This document shows positions 1 to 11,783 of a stretch of DNA of 64,000 nucleotides, in pieces (the first letter of the stretch is position 1; every line of letters begins with the position of its first letter). The DNA comes from Brachypterus glaber (taxonomy: Eukaryota > Arthropoda > Insecta > Coleoptera > Kateretidae), in contig OY294046.1 in assembly GCA_958510825.1 (NCBI GenBank), positions 46,667,794 through 46,731,793 of the forward strand. The letters are read 5' to 3'. The position numbers and the translations under genes are program-made. The notes beneath the pieces are model-generated. The model was not told where the DNA came from, did no database searches, and worked only from the letters and a program-made list of their open reading frames with translations.

Positions 1-237
1 TATAACTGTGATATAATTTACCAAATGTTACAGTATTAATAAACACATGTTGCGTGGGAATTCAAATGTACCAGCACGGTCTCTATGTTAGTATGACGAC
101 ATTTTGTATACAATACACACATTGCAGTATTTAATATCACAAGTAAAGTATTAAATACCAATGGTGGAGATATAAATTAAAAAAATGCATTAACAAATAA
201 CATTCAGTATTAAAAATACAACGAAATTTTCTGAGTG
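1..237. mobile_element. Right arm of a CACTC..GAGTG palindromic element
   Basis: The stretch matches the right arm of the element at 21432-22217 (TGTTACAGTATTAAT, TTGCGTGGG, CCAGCACGGTC, TTGTATACAATACACACATT) and ends in TTTTCTGAGTG. The left arm lies outside the window. Confidence 0.75.
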
Positions 238-269
238 TGGTCTATAACTGACCAGAATAAAGGCTAAAC

Positions 270-712
270 AACCGAATTTTCAAAATGATCAAAAGATTCT
301 ATCAGGTGCCGAAAATCCGGCAAAGTTGCCCCTAAAACACTATACTGGACAAATTTGCACCATAAATGTGAGAAACACTAAAAAAGCATATAAAAAATAT
401 TTCAATCTGGACTTAACTTAATTTTATTTAATGCATATTAATAATATAAAATAATTTAATAAAAACAAAATCAGCTAAGTGCCAAATCTGAAAAGGCCTC
501 TTATTTGACGCTTAGCTCGTTTTCTTTTTGTCAAATTATTTTATATTATTAATTTGCACCAAATAAAATTTTAGTTTAGATTTACATTTTAAATGTTTTT
601 TTAGCGTTTCTCACATTTATGGTGGAAATGTGTCAAATTTATTGTTTTATGGGCAACTTTGGCGGATTTTCGGCACTTGATAGAATCTTTTGATGATTTT
701 GAAATTTGGCAC
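270..712. repeat. Foldback repeat, arms about 200 bp
   Basis: CAAAATGATCAAAAGATTCT and CAGGTGCCGAAAATCCG at the left mirror CGGATTTTCGGCACTTG and AGAATCTTTTGATGATTTTG at the right. GTGAGAAACACTAAAAAAGC pairs with TTTTTAGCGTTTCTCAC. The frame beginning at 659 is part of the right arm and not a gene. Confidence 0.75.
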
Positions 713-2040
713 ATAATTTTGTACACTCAAAAGGAACAAATTAAGATTTTAGGGCTTTTAAATTTTCTAATGATACAAAGAGCACAGTCCATTTACAACG
801 ATTTTTTACGATTTTTGCATAATTTCACAATTTTAGGGGGTCCCTTAAAGAAGTTTGATCACCCTCATATTCTCAGGATGTTCTAGATACACTAGAATGA
901 AAAATTTAAAACAATAAAAAACAATAAGGTCCACCCTAATGTACGTATCGCAATTGTGAAATTAGATTAAGGGAATACAAGATGAAAAACTAGAAATCTG
1001 GCTTAAAAAAAAAAGAAAGGGTCAACAGTTTGTAATTTCTTATCTCGTCTAGTGAGAGTTGGCCAGATAAGTTATTTTTATAACTTGTGGGTAGAAGTCT
1101 AAGTTAGTTTATGGGTTGGTAGGTGTTCTAAAGTACAAAAATATAGACAATTAATTCTTGGTCAAATATTCCGACTCTCGACGAAGTAACTCTCGTTTTG
1201 GCGTATTTTTTTTCTCGAAATAGAGAAATTTCTTTTAACGGTTCTAGTGGAACCGAGTGGAACCCTAAAAAGTGCAAACCAACCCTGCCAGGTTAACGTT
1301 CAAAATTCCAAACGACCAAATTACAGGATTTTTTTAAACAAAAAATTTAATTAATTACCAATAATTGGTTAAATTAGGAGATAATTGTTATTTTTTATTT
1401 AAATATGCCAAACAAATGGCGTCAGTTTTTTTAAGGGATTATAATTCAAAAGTATTTTTTGGTATTTCTGAATGCCTTTTCAGAAAAAAAACCAGCTGAA
1501 CAAGCACCTTGTAAAAAAACATCGGCACTAGGCACTAATTTGAAAGCTATGAAATAGGAAGTTGTGTAAATAGGCAACCATTAATACACCTTCGTGTTGC
1601 ATAATTTATTAAATTTGAAAGTCTGTATCTCCAAAATCTTATATTTTAGCAAAAACTGTATAGGACATTTTTTGTAGGGTTTAAAAGAGCTTTTATTTGA
1701 AATATAATTTTTTGAAATCGGTTTATAAATAAGAGCTGAAAAAAAAACATTTTCCTGCTTTAATCGCTAATATCTCGAAAACAATGTATCTTAAGAAAAA
1801 GTTGTTTATAACATTTTTTGAGCAATTTAAAAAAATCTTTCATATAAGTGCTAAATTAATAAAATACAATAATAATTAACATAGTTATAACCAACGCTAA
1901 AAATAGGAGTTTTACCCAATTCTTACCCCCTTACCTCCAATCGTTTACCCCCAATTCATCAGCTCTTCGAAATATGATAGGAAACAATATGAAAAAAACC
2001 TCTTGTCGAAATCTATTTTAGAAATGGAGTTATCGAGGTA

Positions 2041-2071
2041 ACAGACAGACAGACAGACAGAGAGACAGACG
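2041..2071 (+). repeat. (CAGA)n microsatellite
   Basis: ACAGACAGACAGACAGACAG is followed by AGAGACAGAC, just after TTATCGAGGTA. Confidence 0.8.
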
Positions 2072-2179
2072 GGCTGAATTTGTTTTTAAACTGATTTAGA
2101 CTCAGAAAGGTCTAAAACCTCGAGAAATATGAAAAACACATGGTCATAGATTTTGACTTTTCCTCGAAGATTTCAATAC

Positions 2180-2216
2180 ATCGGCACTACTACTGTTAGT
2201 AGTACTAAGTGCCGAT
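2180..2216. repeat. Short palindrome ATCGGCACT..AGTGCCGAT
   Basis: ATCGGCACTACTACTG and TAGTAGTACTAAGTGCCGAT can pair over most of their length. The motif ATCGGCACTA also appears at about 1520. Confidence 0.6.
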
Positions 2217-2635
2217 CTAAAAGAGGTTTTCTTATAGGTAATACCTATTGCACCTAATTTAAATCTCTTCGATAAAAAAAAACTAAAAGAAAAATAAAAA
2301 TATAATTCAATTGTGTCCCCCTAATCCAAAATTACAACATTCTTCACCATAATTATTTTCAAACGTGCAAATTTAATGAATATTTCATCTTTTAATAAAT
2401 GATGTCGGTCCAGTTAAAAGACATTAGCCATATCTTCTGGGTATGACATAATTTGTCTGGCATGTCCAGAATAAAAGGGTGTATTTGCTGGCCATTACTA
2501 ATACGGACCGACTAATTACATGCAAGGGTTTCACTGCAAATTAAGGGGAACAAACTCTTCACACCATTCCCCTAACACCTAAAACGTTGGGCAGTTAATC
2601 AACGACCTTGATTTCTAGATTTTATTTTTTAATGA

Positions 2636-2868
2636 TACACAGAAAAAAAGGATTGGTTGAGCCAAGGACATGTGTCTTTTGATATGTTTAAAGCCATATT
2701 CTCTTGTTTCAAAGCTAGCATTTCTTTAAACGAAAGTCAAAAATCCGTGCTTTTCCTGTGAGGACATTGACTTTGGTTCAATGGTTCAATGGTTCAATGC
2801 TAGCCCTGAAACAAGAGAATATTACATTACATATGTCCTTGGTTTAGCGAATCCTTTTTTTCAGTGTA
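2636..2868. mobile_element. TACACAGAAAAA MITE, first tandem copy
   Basis: TACACAGAAAAAAAGGATT and AATCCTTTTTTTCAGTGTA are the ends. The inner arms pair (CTCTTGTTTCAAAGCTAGC with GCTAGCCCTGAAACAAGAG). TA on both sides fits a mariner-type insertion. Confidence 0.75.
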
Positions 2869-3017
2869 TGCGCAGGGGCCTCCACTTTTCTGGACCACCA
2901 CTATATAAAATAAGTACATAAGGGGTCATTAAATTTTTCTGTTTTTTTTTTTATATATATTTAATCGAAGTCCCACCCATTTTTACACAAGGTAAAAAGA
3001 TTGTTCTTCGTTTGGTA

Positions 3018-3237
3018 TACAGAAAAAAAGGATTCCTTGAATCAAGCTATATACTCTTGTTTCAAGGTTTGCATTTTTTGAACCAAAGTCAATGTCCTTG
3101 TATGAAGCGCGGATCTTAATTCAAAACATTGACATTGACTTTTGTTTAAAGTAATGCTAGCCTTGAAACAAGAGAATATGGTTTTGAACATATCACAAGA
3201 TACGTGTCATGGTTCAACTAATTCCTTTTTCTGTGTA
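3018..3237. mobile_element. TACACAGAAAAA MITE, second tandem copy
   Basis: TATACAGAAAAAAAGGATT and ATTCCTTTTTCTGTGTA are the ends. The interior is colinear with the first copy. The downstream flank CAGGGACCTCCACTTTTCTG also repeats, so MITE and flank were duplicated together. Confidence 0.75.
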
Positions 3238-3399
3238 TGAGCAGGGACCTCCACTTTTCTGGACCCCCACTATATAAAAATAAGTACACGAGAGGTCATA
3301 ATATGTATACATTTTTCTATTTTTTAAATTTAATCGAATTACCCCTTTTTACACACAAGCTAAAAAAATTGTCCTTCGGTCGGTGGGTATTTACTATTC

Positions 3400-5222
3400 A
3401 GTCGTTTCTTCTGCCTAGTTTTAGTTTTAAATATAAAACATAATTCCAAAGCGTATTTGGGGTAATTTATGTATAATATAAATATTTTTTAATAACTTAT
3501 AAAGCAAAACTTTCATCTTTGATTAAAAGCAGCCAGGGCTACATGCCAGAACCCTAGGTCCTGGTTTTGGTATTATATTGTCCATTTATTATTAATAAGA
3601 CAACATTTTCATATATTTGACTAAAAGCAGGGTATTTTCTCGGGTTCTTAACAAAGCTCACTAGAGTGGTTCCATTTAAAAGAAACTTTCTTTTAACTTT
3701 AGATTTTTTAAAATTTTATTAACTTTAATAAATGTTTGAATTTTTCTATAAATGTTTTGTTTTAAAAACTTTATTTTTCGATAATTTAAGGTGGGTCTTA
3801 CTTGGACAACATACCTTACATAGATTTATGGTTGCTGCACAAATTTGTATTGCATGCCAACTATTCTGTGTGAAAAGCTCGTAAGTCGTATGTGCAAAAT
3901 TAGCTAATATTATTCAATAAATTATTTAATTATAATTATCTATCTAATATTAAAGGTCTGTTGTAGAATCAGAAATACTCAGCTATAGACTCACTAAACG
4001 CGGCGTCATTCATTCACTAAGGGCCCAGGATAAATGATCCTCCCAAATTAGATAAATATTGTATAAAACTAACCCGATTTTCGGACATTGCTTTTAAGAG
4101 GGATAATTATTGATGAGAATTAGGATTATTCCAGAGCTTTTTTCTGGGTAATTCCAATACGAAAGTCCATTAACACCTTTGCTACTTCAGTGTTATTTGG
4201 ATTAATGGACTTAGTCCATTATAATGGTTTCGAATTTCACGTTTCTTGTACTCGTTTATATTAATTATACCGAACGTAAAATATGACCGGCTTATGTCGT
4301 TTGTATCAGCTGTTAATAAACATTGGTCATTGGTAATTAAATTAGTGTATTTTAATTATGACAAATTGGTTTTATTTAATATTTTATCATGGACATTATT
4401 TAATCGTTATCACAAAGTTATCGAATTATAATAATACAATAAATATACTTACGTTTTTTGGCATTTTGAGCATCATATTTGAGCTAAGAGTATTTAATAA
4501 AAAAGTTTCTTCTATAAACACTGTTTATTAAACAGGATTTGAACCTGAGACCATTGATTATAGATGATGTTATCCTCTTTAATCAATGCTGAGACGTATC
4601 AAACACCACCATCTAAGAATATTGTTCAATTATTCCAATGGTAATATTCTAAAAATTCTTTTTTAGATTTGTTGTGATTATACTTAAAACTTGCAGTTAT
4701 AGAGATGCATAATACGAGCAAATGTACTTTTGGCAAGAATTAGGTAATCCGTTAATCGCTTTTAATTTTTAGCATCATGTGTTTTAGTATAGTTATTTAT
4801 TTATTTGCTATCTTAGATATGCCCTGGATTCAATTTTATATATTTTATAGTGATTGTATGGATGATGTGCAGTAAAATGACGAATATGTGATTATATTGG
4901 AGTAAGAAGGGAATTTTATGTTTTTTAATCATTTATAATGCTGATAAATTTTTATTTGGAAGCAACTAAGACGTGAAGAAGCTTTTATACGTACAGAATT
5001 TTTTTATATACTAGCGCATGCGCAAATATAATTACAAATTAGAAAACAGAGGTCTTACAGAAGACTGGAAATTTTCTATGATCAAAACGGGAGTGGGCAT
5101 GGTGCCAAGCCAGACAAGAACCCCTCTTGGTGAATTGAGTAACCAAGAGGGATCTGGATAATTATCTCACTGAGAAAAAGCAAAAAAAAAGGAAGAAGAG
5201 ATGCATAATAGATTATAGGTAA
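3400..5222. other. AT-rich stretch without recognised genes
   Basis: Apart from a small AAGTCCATTAA..TTAATGGACTT hairpin (4162-4212) and the weak tRNA-like piece near 4.55 kb, no repeat or gene was recognised. Confidence 0.4.
4515..4615 (-). other. Possible decayed tRNA-like (SINE) head
   Basis: On the minus strand a box-B-like GGTTCAAATCC follows GTCTCAGCATTG by about 40 bases. There is no matching SINE body. The match is weak. Confidence 0.25.
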
Positions 5223-5475
5223 TATATCGCACTATGAATGCAAGACCACCATAACTCAAAAAAAACTGTGGTATGGTTTGTTTTGTACCTCTGTACTTGA
5301 TGAGTATTAACATATACAAACTTCAATTAACTATTCCAATTAGTTTATAAGTTAGGTTATATTCTAGTAATAAATTGGACTTTTTATATGTTATCATTCA
5401 AAAGTACAGAGGTACAAAACAAACCATACCACAGTTTTTTTGAGTTATGGTGGTCTTGCATTCATAGTGCGATAT
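5223..5475. mobile_element. Hairpin MITE with 77-bp near-perfect stem
   Basis: ATATCGCACTATGAATGCAA.. (5223-5299) and its reverse complement (5399-5475) pair with only one or two differences around a 100-base loop. The high identity implies a young copy. Confidence 0.8.
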
Positions 5476-6436
5476 GTGCATAGTGGAATTTTCCTATTGT
5501 AACGGTTATTCATTTTTTAAATATTATATTTCAGAAAATAAAATATAACGTAAAATTAATAATTATAAAGAATATAGAATATATTGTATTATATGCCAAT
5601 GCTATAGAAAACTAAGAAATATAAGAATTATTCAAATTTTACAGGTTTCAACAAGTTTTACTTTTTACTGTATTCTTTTAAAAAGGAGACTAATAACTGT
5701 CAAATAAATTAGATGACGAAGTAATCAATTTTATGTTGGCTTCATCGTATTTTTGGTATCAATAACTTATTAGTCATAAAAGTCTAAAAAGCTTTTATTT
5801 TTAAACAGAGCATCATTTCGATTCTAGCATTATTCAAAGGTATAGTTTAAAGTTTTGTAAAGTTTTCTTACTAGCCTTTTCGGTGGGGTTAGTTAGTTAA
5901 CAGAAAATGGTTAATGTTTATGAAAATGTCAAGTAATTAAAAGTTCAAAATGTTCAGAAGCCATTGCCAAGTGTAAAGCCAAGTGTTTAAGCAATTTTTA
6001 CTGAAAAGAAGACAATATTATAATGTAAGTCCATTTTAATTAGAGTTATATCTTCACCGATATTTATAATTGATTAAGTTTATTAAATATAATTGTTAAG
6101 ATTAACAGAAGAGTTTAAATTAATATCTCTAAACCTTTTATACTTTCTGTTCAAACAATCTGTTTGACAAACCCGTATAAAATATATTTGTGATTGGGAG
6201 GGTTAATATCTTGACGAGAAAAATACACATCAAAACTGAAGGTGGTTAAAAAAATCCACCACATATGGAAGAACCGTTTAAAAAACCCTGCATCAAACTA
6301 TATCATCCTGCTAATTCATTTTCTAAGAAATTTCTGTTATGAATGTTTATTGTAGTTTAGTTTATTAGTTTATACTTATTTAAGGACCTCTAAAAGAGGT
6401 AGTTTATACCTCGGTTTATACAAACTCAGAGTGTTA

Positions 6437-6631
6437 TACACAGAAAAAAATATTGTATTAATATAATATATCAAGAATGTGTGATTTGGATATAACGAAG
6501 AGAATATATTCTCCTTGAAAGCAAAATTTTGCTTCAAATATGAAAGGATAAGAATATGGTATGCATAAAAGAAGAATATATTATATCAAATCAGCATATT
6601 CTTGATTTAAGGCAATATTTTTCTGTGTGTA
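6437..6631. mobile_element. TACACAGAAAAAAATATTG MITE
   Basis: TACACAGAAAAAAATATTG and CAATATTTTTCTGTGTGTA form the ends, and AATATATTCTCC / AGAATATATTAT lie inside. The outer ACACAGAAAAA is shared with the MITEs at 2.6 and 3.0 kb. Confidence 0.75.
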
Positions 6632-7152
6632 ATTACAATAAATGTAGATTATATTTAATTTAATGCTACGCATGTGCATATCAAATTCTTAAACTGTTTT
6701 CGTTTCATTCTGATAATGCATATTCTAAGAATGTTCTGTTGTCCTTGACAATGCGCAAGTACTAGAAAGTTTTATTTAATTTTTCGATGCAGAGTTGCAA
6801 TTCTACAGTATTAGTGGTATTTACCTTGCAATCATGTAAATACTGTATATAATTATAGAGTTGTCTAGTACTTGGTGATTTTATTAAGATAATAAAATGC
6901 ATGCATAAAATGCAATATTCCTGAATCTCAAATGTTGTCTATTATATCTTGAAGAGTTAGAAATTGTTTTGTACAATATTACGATATTCACTGCATGTCT
7001 TAAAACAGGCTAAAAACGTTCTACGTAAAACAGCACATATTTCCATAGAATCATACAACCTTCCTAATATATTTTTTAAGAATATTCTAGGAACTATTTT
7101 GTGCTATGCTGGATTCTGAACACCAGTCGAATAATCTATCTATCCTGGTACA

Positions 7153-7910
7153 ATGGAGATTTCTCCATTTAGAATAGACAGGGACAAAAGTTCTACCCAA
7201 AAAGGATAGAAGTAATATCACCAACATAAAGAAAAAAAATCTCCTAGGTTTTATGTTGGCTGCGCTATCAGTAACGCCATTTTCTTTAGCCACTGTCATT
7301 GTGTGAGCTGCGTTTGATATTGTTTTGATTTCAGTTTTTTGTGTGTTTTACTAAATATTGTGTTTTTATTGACTATCATAGTACCTTTACGAGTTTTGAT
7401 ATTTAAATATTGTTTACCAAAGGTAAGTTCTTTCTTTATACCTTAGATTTAAAGCATAGGTGAAATTCGTTTGGACTTTTGCAACCCTTGTAAAAACATT
7501 TTGGCATTTTGGTAGCTATAACAGAAATAACGCTCTTTATAAAATTAATTTCTTGAAATGTAGAAACTGGTAACGATATCAAAATATATAATTGATATTT
7601 ACCTTTTCATAATTGAGGTTATGTTTTTTAAATAAATAAACAGATTAAGCAACCAACCTAAGAACAATTAATATGATTTATATTTAATTCTTTATTTTAC
7701 TATAAAATCATCAGTTTTATTTCTTAGCAAAAAATATTCATTTCTTTAGCTTTATTTACAAAAATCAACGGTAATTGTTGAAATTTAAAAAAAAAATGCA
7801 ATATTTTTTTAATTTATTTAGTTTGGTAGTGGCGTGCTGTGCACAAATGAGATAGAGATAGGATAGACGTCTTCTGTTTCATAATTCTAGTTGTACAGAG
7901 CTCTATTCGA
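7153..7910 (-). mobile_element. Two-hairpin MITE relative with a longer interior
   Basis: The outer parts match the family: AATGGAGATTTCTCCATTTAG with AGACAGGGACAAAAGTTC at one end (7153-7205), and the GAGATAGAGATAGGATAGAC block with AGAGCTCTATT at the other (about 7843-7907). The 640 bp between (7206-7840) differ from the short copies and hold no convincing coding frame. This is either a longer relative or a copy with an insertion. Confidence 0.55.
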
Positions 7911-8410
7911 TCGTCAGCTTATATGATTATAATTTTTGTAAAAGTTTTCAGGAACTAAACTTAAGGAAAACACGCTAGGTATTTCCAAACTTAAAATAAT
8001 TTCATTTAAATAAAATCTCTTCGTCAGGACAGGATGAAAATGACATTTATACAGTTGTCGCCGAACTCCGTATGCAAATGAGTGTCTATAAATTAAACGA
8101 CTGGAAAACCTCTTGAACTAACGAGTTTCCCATTTGCAAAACTTCTATAATCTAAAAGCAATCCCGTGTTCGGGACGGATAAGCACATTTCCGATGGTCC
8201 GGCACAAATGAATTTAACGACGCGTCGCGACGGCTCTGTTTAATTGGAACAAATGTTAAAACTGTGCGTTATTTTCGCTTTTTGCTATACCTATTTAATA
8301 GGAAAGTAAATATAAAATATTGTACCAAAAAGTGTTTTTGAGAAAAACTAGAAAGTATATTTGAATCGGTCAGTTGAAGAACAGTACCTACTAGTCCAAA
8401 ATGGACTAGC

Positions 8411-8441
8411 TATGGGGGGATAGGGTGGGATGGGGAGGGAG
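8411..8441 (+). other. G-rich tract with G-quadruplex pattern
   Basis: Five G-runs (GGGGGG, GGG, GGG, GGGG, GGG) are separated by one to three bases, in a region that is otherwise AT-rich. The C-run CTCCCCCCACC follows directly and could pair with it instead. Confidence 0.7.
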
Positions 8442-8619
8442 CCTCTCCCCCCACCTAAAAACCTTGCATATTTCGTGGATTCAAAATATAAAACTTGCAT
8501 ATTTCACGAAGGGCGGGACCTTTTTTTTATTAGTCATTAACTTTTTTTTGAGTTTTAAGAAAGGGTGGGACTTTTTTTTTTAGTCGTTGTGTTTTTAGGC
8601 TAAAAAAAGTTGTAATTTT

Positions 8620-8948
8620 TTACCGTGATTGGCTTACAAGATACATGACATGAAGCTGAAGTTTGCAACGTTTTTTTGCCACGAAAATTCAAATAGTATA
8701 TTAATGCACTTATTCCATAACACGTTTTTAGCGCACTAGTACTTTAGAAAACTCGCCGCAAGCGGATTGTTTTCTAAACTTGTACTCGTGTGCTAAAAAC
8801 GTATGTTATGAGACTAGTACATTAATATACTATTTGAATTTTCGTTGCAAATAAAGGTTGCAAACTTCAACTTCATTACATGACGGCACATCAAGCCAAT
8901 CACTGCATCGCATTCTTATGTATTATGCGAGTTATGCCAGGCTGTGGA
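8620..8948. repeat. Hairpin repeat hosting the hAT-type MITE
   Basis: CCGTGATTGGCTTACAAG before the insert and AAGCCAATCACTGCATCGC after it are the arms of a repeat found intact at 51.55-51.67 kb. It is cut at the right by the retrotransposon tail. Confidence 0.75.
8650..8876. mobile_element. hAT-type MITE with 8-bp TSD
   Basis: The ends are ATGAAGCTGAAGTTTGCAAC and GTTGCAAACTTCAACTTCAT. The arms continue inward (TATTAATGCAC, AACACGTTTTTAGC). TACATGAC flanks both sides (8642-8649, 8877-8884). The same host repeat at about 51.59 kb lacks the insert and shows one TACATGGC. Confidence 0.88.
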
Positions 8949-8949
8949 T

Positions 8950-11141
8950 ATAATAATAATAATAATAATAATAATATTTATTTCATAAATCATACATAAT
9001 TTACAAATAAATATGCTACTGGCACAGAAATGTAAGGTACATTTGAACGTGCTTAAGAAAAAAAAATATATATATAAGTAACTAAAACTATAAATATAGT
9101 ATAAATACATAAAATAAGATAAAATAATTGCTAGTGTAGTAAAATATAAAAAATTGTCAGGATATGTTAAGTATTATATTTACCATAATACCAAGTATAT
9201 GTTAAGTATATCACATATTTACCATAATACCAAGCATGTTGACAATGATGCGCTACGCAAAGAAGTTCATGAAAATAATAATTATAAATGAACCAGATAA
9301 ACAAGTGACAAACAATCAATCCAAATAAACAATAAAAACAAAATAAATAATAACAACAAAACTATAAGTCTCATTACAGTAAAGAAAATCACAAATAACT
9401 CTTAAATAATATAATAATCCTTAAACTAAATTTATAACTAAAACATAAAAAAAAATAATAATAATAATATAAAAATATATGTGTATACACACACGCACAT
9501 ATAAACATACATACATACCCGCAGATATACATTTAAGAAAAAAATAATAAATAGGCAGTGTAAAGATATTAATTAACAAATAAATAAAAAAATTAATATA
9601 AACAAAAAAGTGGACTAACATGTAAATAGATAATTAAAATAAATAAATAAATAAATAGTTAAAATCAACAAATAGACAAATAAACGAAATGATTAAAAGC
9701 AAATGAATAAAAAAAAAACAAGATAAAAGATTAAAACAACCCAATAAAATAAAGTGTATAGATAAAAAAGTAAGCAAATAAATATACAACAGAACACACA
9801 TTTAAATAAATAAATTAACAAATATTTAACAAATAAAATAAAACTTAACATAATATGCATATGACAATGTTAAAATCAAAACAATGACAAACTCTTACAC
9901 ACACGTATATATTACAGTTACTTAAGTAAAACAGTGCTAGACAGTGCAAAGGTAAGTAATTAATTATTTTTTAAATCAACATATGCATTTATTGTTTCTC
10001 TAGAGTGCTGAAATATATAGTTTTTACATAAACGTTTAAATATTACAGTTGACTTAGCATCCTTAAGTTCATTGGGGAGGGAGTTAAAAATTTTTGGCCC
10101 TAGAAAACTGGTACTTCTTTGACCAATGGTTTTACAAACTTTAGGTACAGGTAATAGGTTAGCTCTTCTTGTTGATGTTGTTATAATTTCTTCTTTTTTT
10201 TCAGCATAGGTGTAAGAAGCCAGTATCAAGAAATATAGCTGTCTGCAATCCATTTTTCTTGATAACTCAAATAGTTCGTTGGAAGGATAAGTCATATTTT
10301 TATTATGCATTATTTTTAGAATTCTTTTTTGCGTAAGTTCCAAGTCTTCCAGCACATTTATATACACACCGCCCCAACCTAAAATACCATATCTTAATTG
10401 CGAGTCGACTAGTGCGTTATATACCATACTTAATTGCCTCACGTTTAGGACATTTCTTAGGATTTTGAAGTATGGTATAAAGCATCGAATCTTTTTATTA
10501 ATTTCTTTAACTTGCAGGTCCCATTTTAGGTGTTCGTCAATGGTAATACCCAAGAACTTTGGTGAAGTAGCTCTGTTTATAACGAAACTGTTGTTGTTAC
10601 TGTTGATGTTAAGAGTTTGAAAGGTGGGTAAGCTATTTGAGTACGAGCCAAATGGTGTAAACATGGTTTTGTCTATATTTAAAGTTAAGATATTATTATC
10701 AAACCATTCTTTTATTTGCACAAAGTCTTCTTCCACGATTAATTTTAAAAAGTCCCAAGAAAAGGCTTTGTAAAAAATAGTCGTGTCATCTGCAAAGCTG
10801 ATTATTTTACCTTTACTTTTGATTCTGAATAGATTGTTTATGTATAATATAAATAAAATTGGACCTAAGATTGTTCCTTGTGGTACTCCATATTTAGGTG
10901 AGAGGGGGTCACTTATGTTTTCTCCTATTTTTACAAATTGTTTTCTATTTTTAAGATAACTTGTTAGTAGTTTTAATAATGGACCTCTAATACCAAGATC
11001 CGATAGTATAGAGATTAGTTTATCGTGACAAACAGTGTCGAAAGCCTTTGCTAGATCTAAAAAAATACAAAGGCATGGTATCCCCTTATCCATAGCTTCA
11101 TAAATGTCTCCTACTAAATTGACAATTGCATGCTGCCCTTA
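8950..11141 (-). mobile_element. Non-LTR retrotransposon, 5'-truncated, (TTA)n tail
   Basis: On the minus strand the element holds the RT frame, about 1 kb of A/T-rich 3' UTR (9959 down to about 8978), and a terminal (TTA)n microsatellite at 8951-8976. It inserted into the GCTGTGGATA end of a hairpin repeat that recurs near 51.67 kb. No clear target duplication was seen. Confidence 0.8.
9960..11138 (-). pseudogene. Reverse transcriptase, 5'-truncated non-LTR retrotransposon
   Basis: The open frame encodes about 393 residues of a jockey/CR1-type reverse transcriptase. It starts in the region before motif A (GQHAIVNLV), then motif A (FLDLAKAFDTV), motif B (GVPQGTILGPILF), motif C (FADDT), the thumb with KFLGITIDE, and the usual C-terminal part (FNSLPNEL). 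A stop codon lies just before 11138, and similarity ends there. The endonuclease and any ORF1 are missing, which is the usual 5' truncation of target-primed retrotransposition. The frame has no internal stop, so the insertion may be fairly young. The clade within the jockey superfamily is not fixed. Confidence 0.88.
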
Positions 11142-11237
11142 AATACTCTTACATACGACAATAAAGACAAATATTTCAGACATCTTCAAAATTAAATTTT
11201 GTATTTTCCTTATTTGTAACTGGGATGCCGATTTTTA

Positions 11238-11345
11238 ATCGATTCTTTTGAATATCGATACTTTTAATACAATTAATCGATTTTTTTACTTTTTATTATA
11301 ATCGATTCTTTTTCCTTTGAATCGATGTTATAGAATCGAAGACGT
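11238..11345. promoter_or_regulatory. Cluster of AATCGATT motifs
   Basis: Six ATCGAT-type sites (AATCGATT, TATCGATA, TAATCGATT, AATCGATTC, GAATCGATG, GAATCGAA) fall within about 110 bases, with one more at 11472. ATCGATA-type boxes bind DREF/BEAF in flies. A tandem-repeat origin is equally possible. Confidence 0.35.
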
Positions 11346-11565
11346 TTTTTGTCCGAAGCATGTAAAACACCAAGTGTACTACCGATATCTGACGTCAGCA
11401 ATGCTAAGCTTTGTCTTTGTCTATTTCTTAATTTTTATGGTTTGTTTTATACTTTTTAAAATTATTAAAAAAATCGATTTTTTAATTTTGATTTTGAATC
11501 AATTCTTAGAGTCCTGATTTTCAAAAATAAATTGTCAATTGCGGCAGTCAGTCCAAGAAAGGTAT

Positions 11566-11744
11566 TATACTGGAAATGCAATAAAACCTGCAGTGACTCA
11601 GTTGCGAATATGTGATAAAAGGCGAGGATCATACCAGTTCGGGTGCGACTCGTGTAATTTCGTCGAAGCTTCGCAAAGGCGGACCCCTTATACGAAAGCA
11701 GCAGAGGTATGAGTCACTGCAGGTTTTATTGAATTTCCAGTATA
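11566..11744. mobile_element. TATACTGGAAAT MITE, 36-bp TIR
   Basis: TATACTGGAAATGCAATAAA.. mirrors ..TTTATTGAATTTCCAGTATA, including CCTGCAGTGACTCA / TGAGTCACTGCAGG. The interior (GCGAATATG.. to ..CGAAAGCAGC) is unpaired. Confidence 0.8.
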
Positions 11745-11783
11745 GTCCAGGACAATTAATGTTCTTTAACTGACTGCTGTAAA

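Larger units (their letters stand above)
713..2635. other. AT-rich intergenic DNA with decayed repeats
   Basis: No coding feature is seen. It holds a (CAGA)n run at 2041-2071, a CTCGTCTAGTGAGAG segment (1044-1058) also found near 56.85 kb, and a short palindrome at 2180-2216. Confidence 0.5.
2636..3400 (+). repeat. Tandem duplication of MITE plus flank, about 380 bp period
   Basis: After each MITE copy comes GCAGGG.CCTCCACTTTTCTG, then CACTATATAAAA, TTTAATCGAA and a TTTTTACACA segment, in the same order (2869-3017 and 3238-3390). The copies have diverged by perhaps 10-15 per cent. Confidence 0.7.

Noticed and set aside
659..886. 75-codon frame at the start of the window
   Set aside because: It lies in the right arm of the 270-712 foldback and its edge; no conserved motif.
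7087..7299. 70-codon minus-strand frame with a hydrophobic stretch
   Set aside because: It spans the end of the two-hairpin MITE relative; the hydrophobic part comes from A/T runs, and other copies do not keep the frame.
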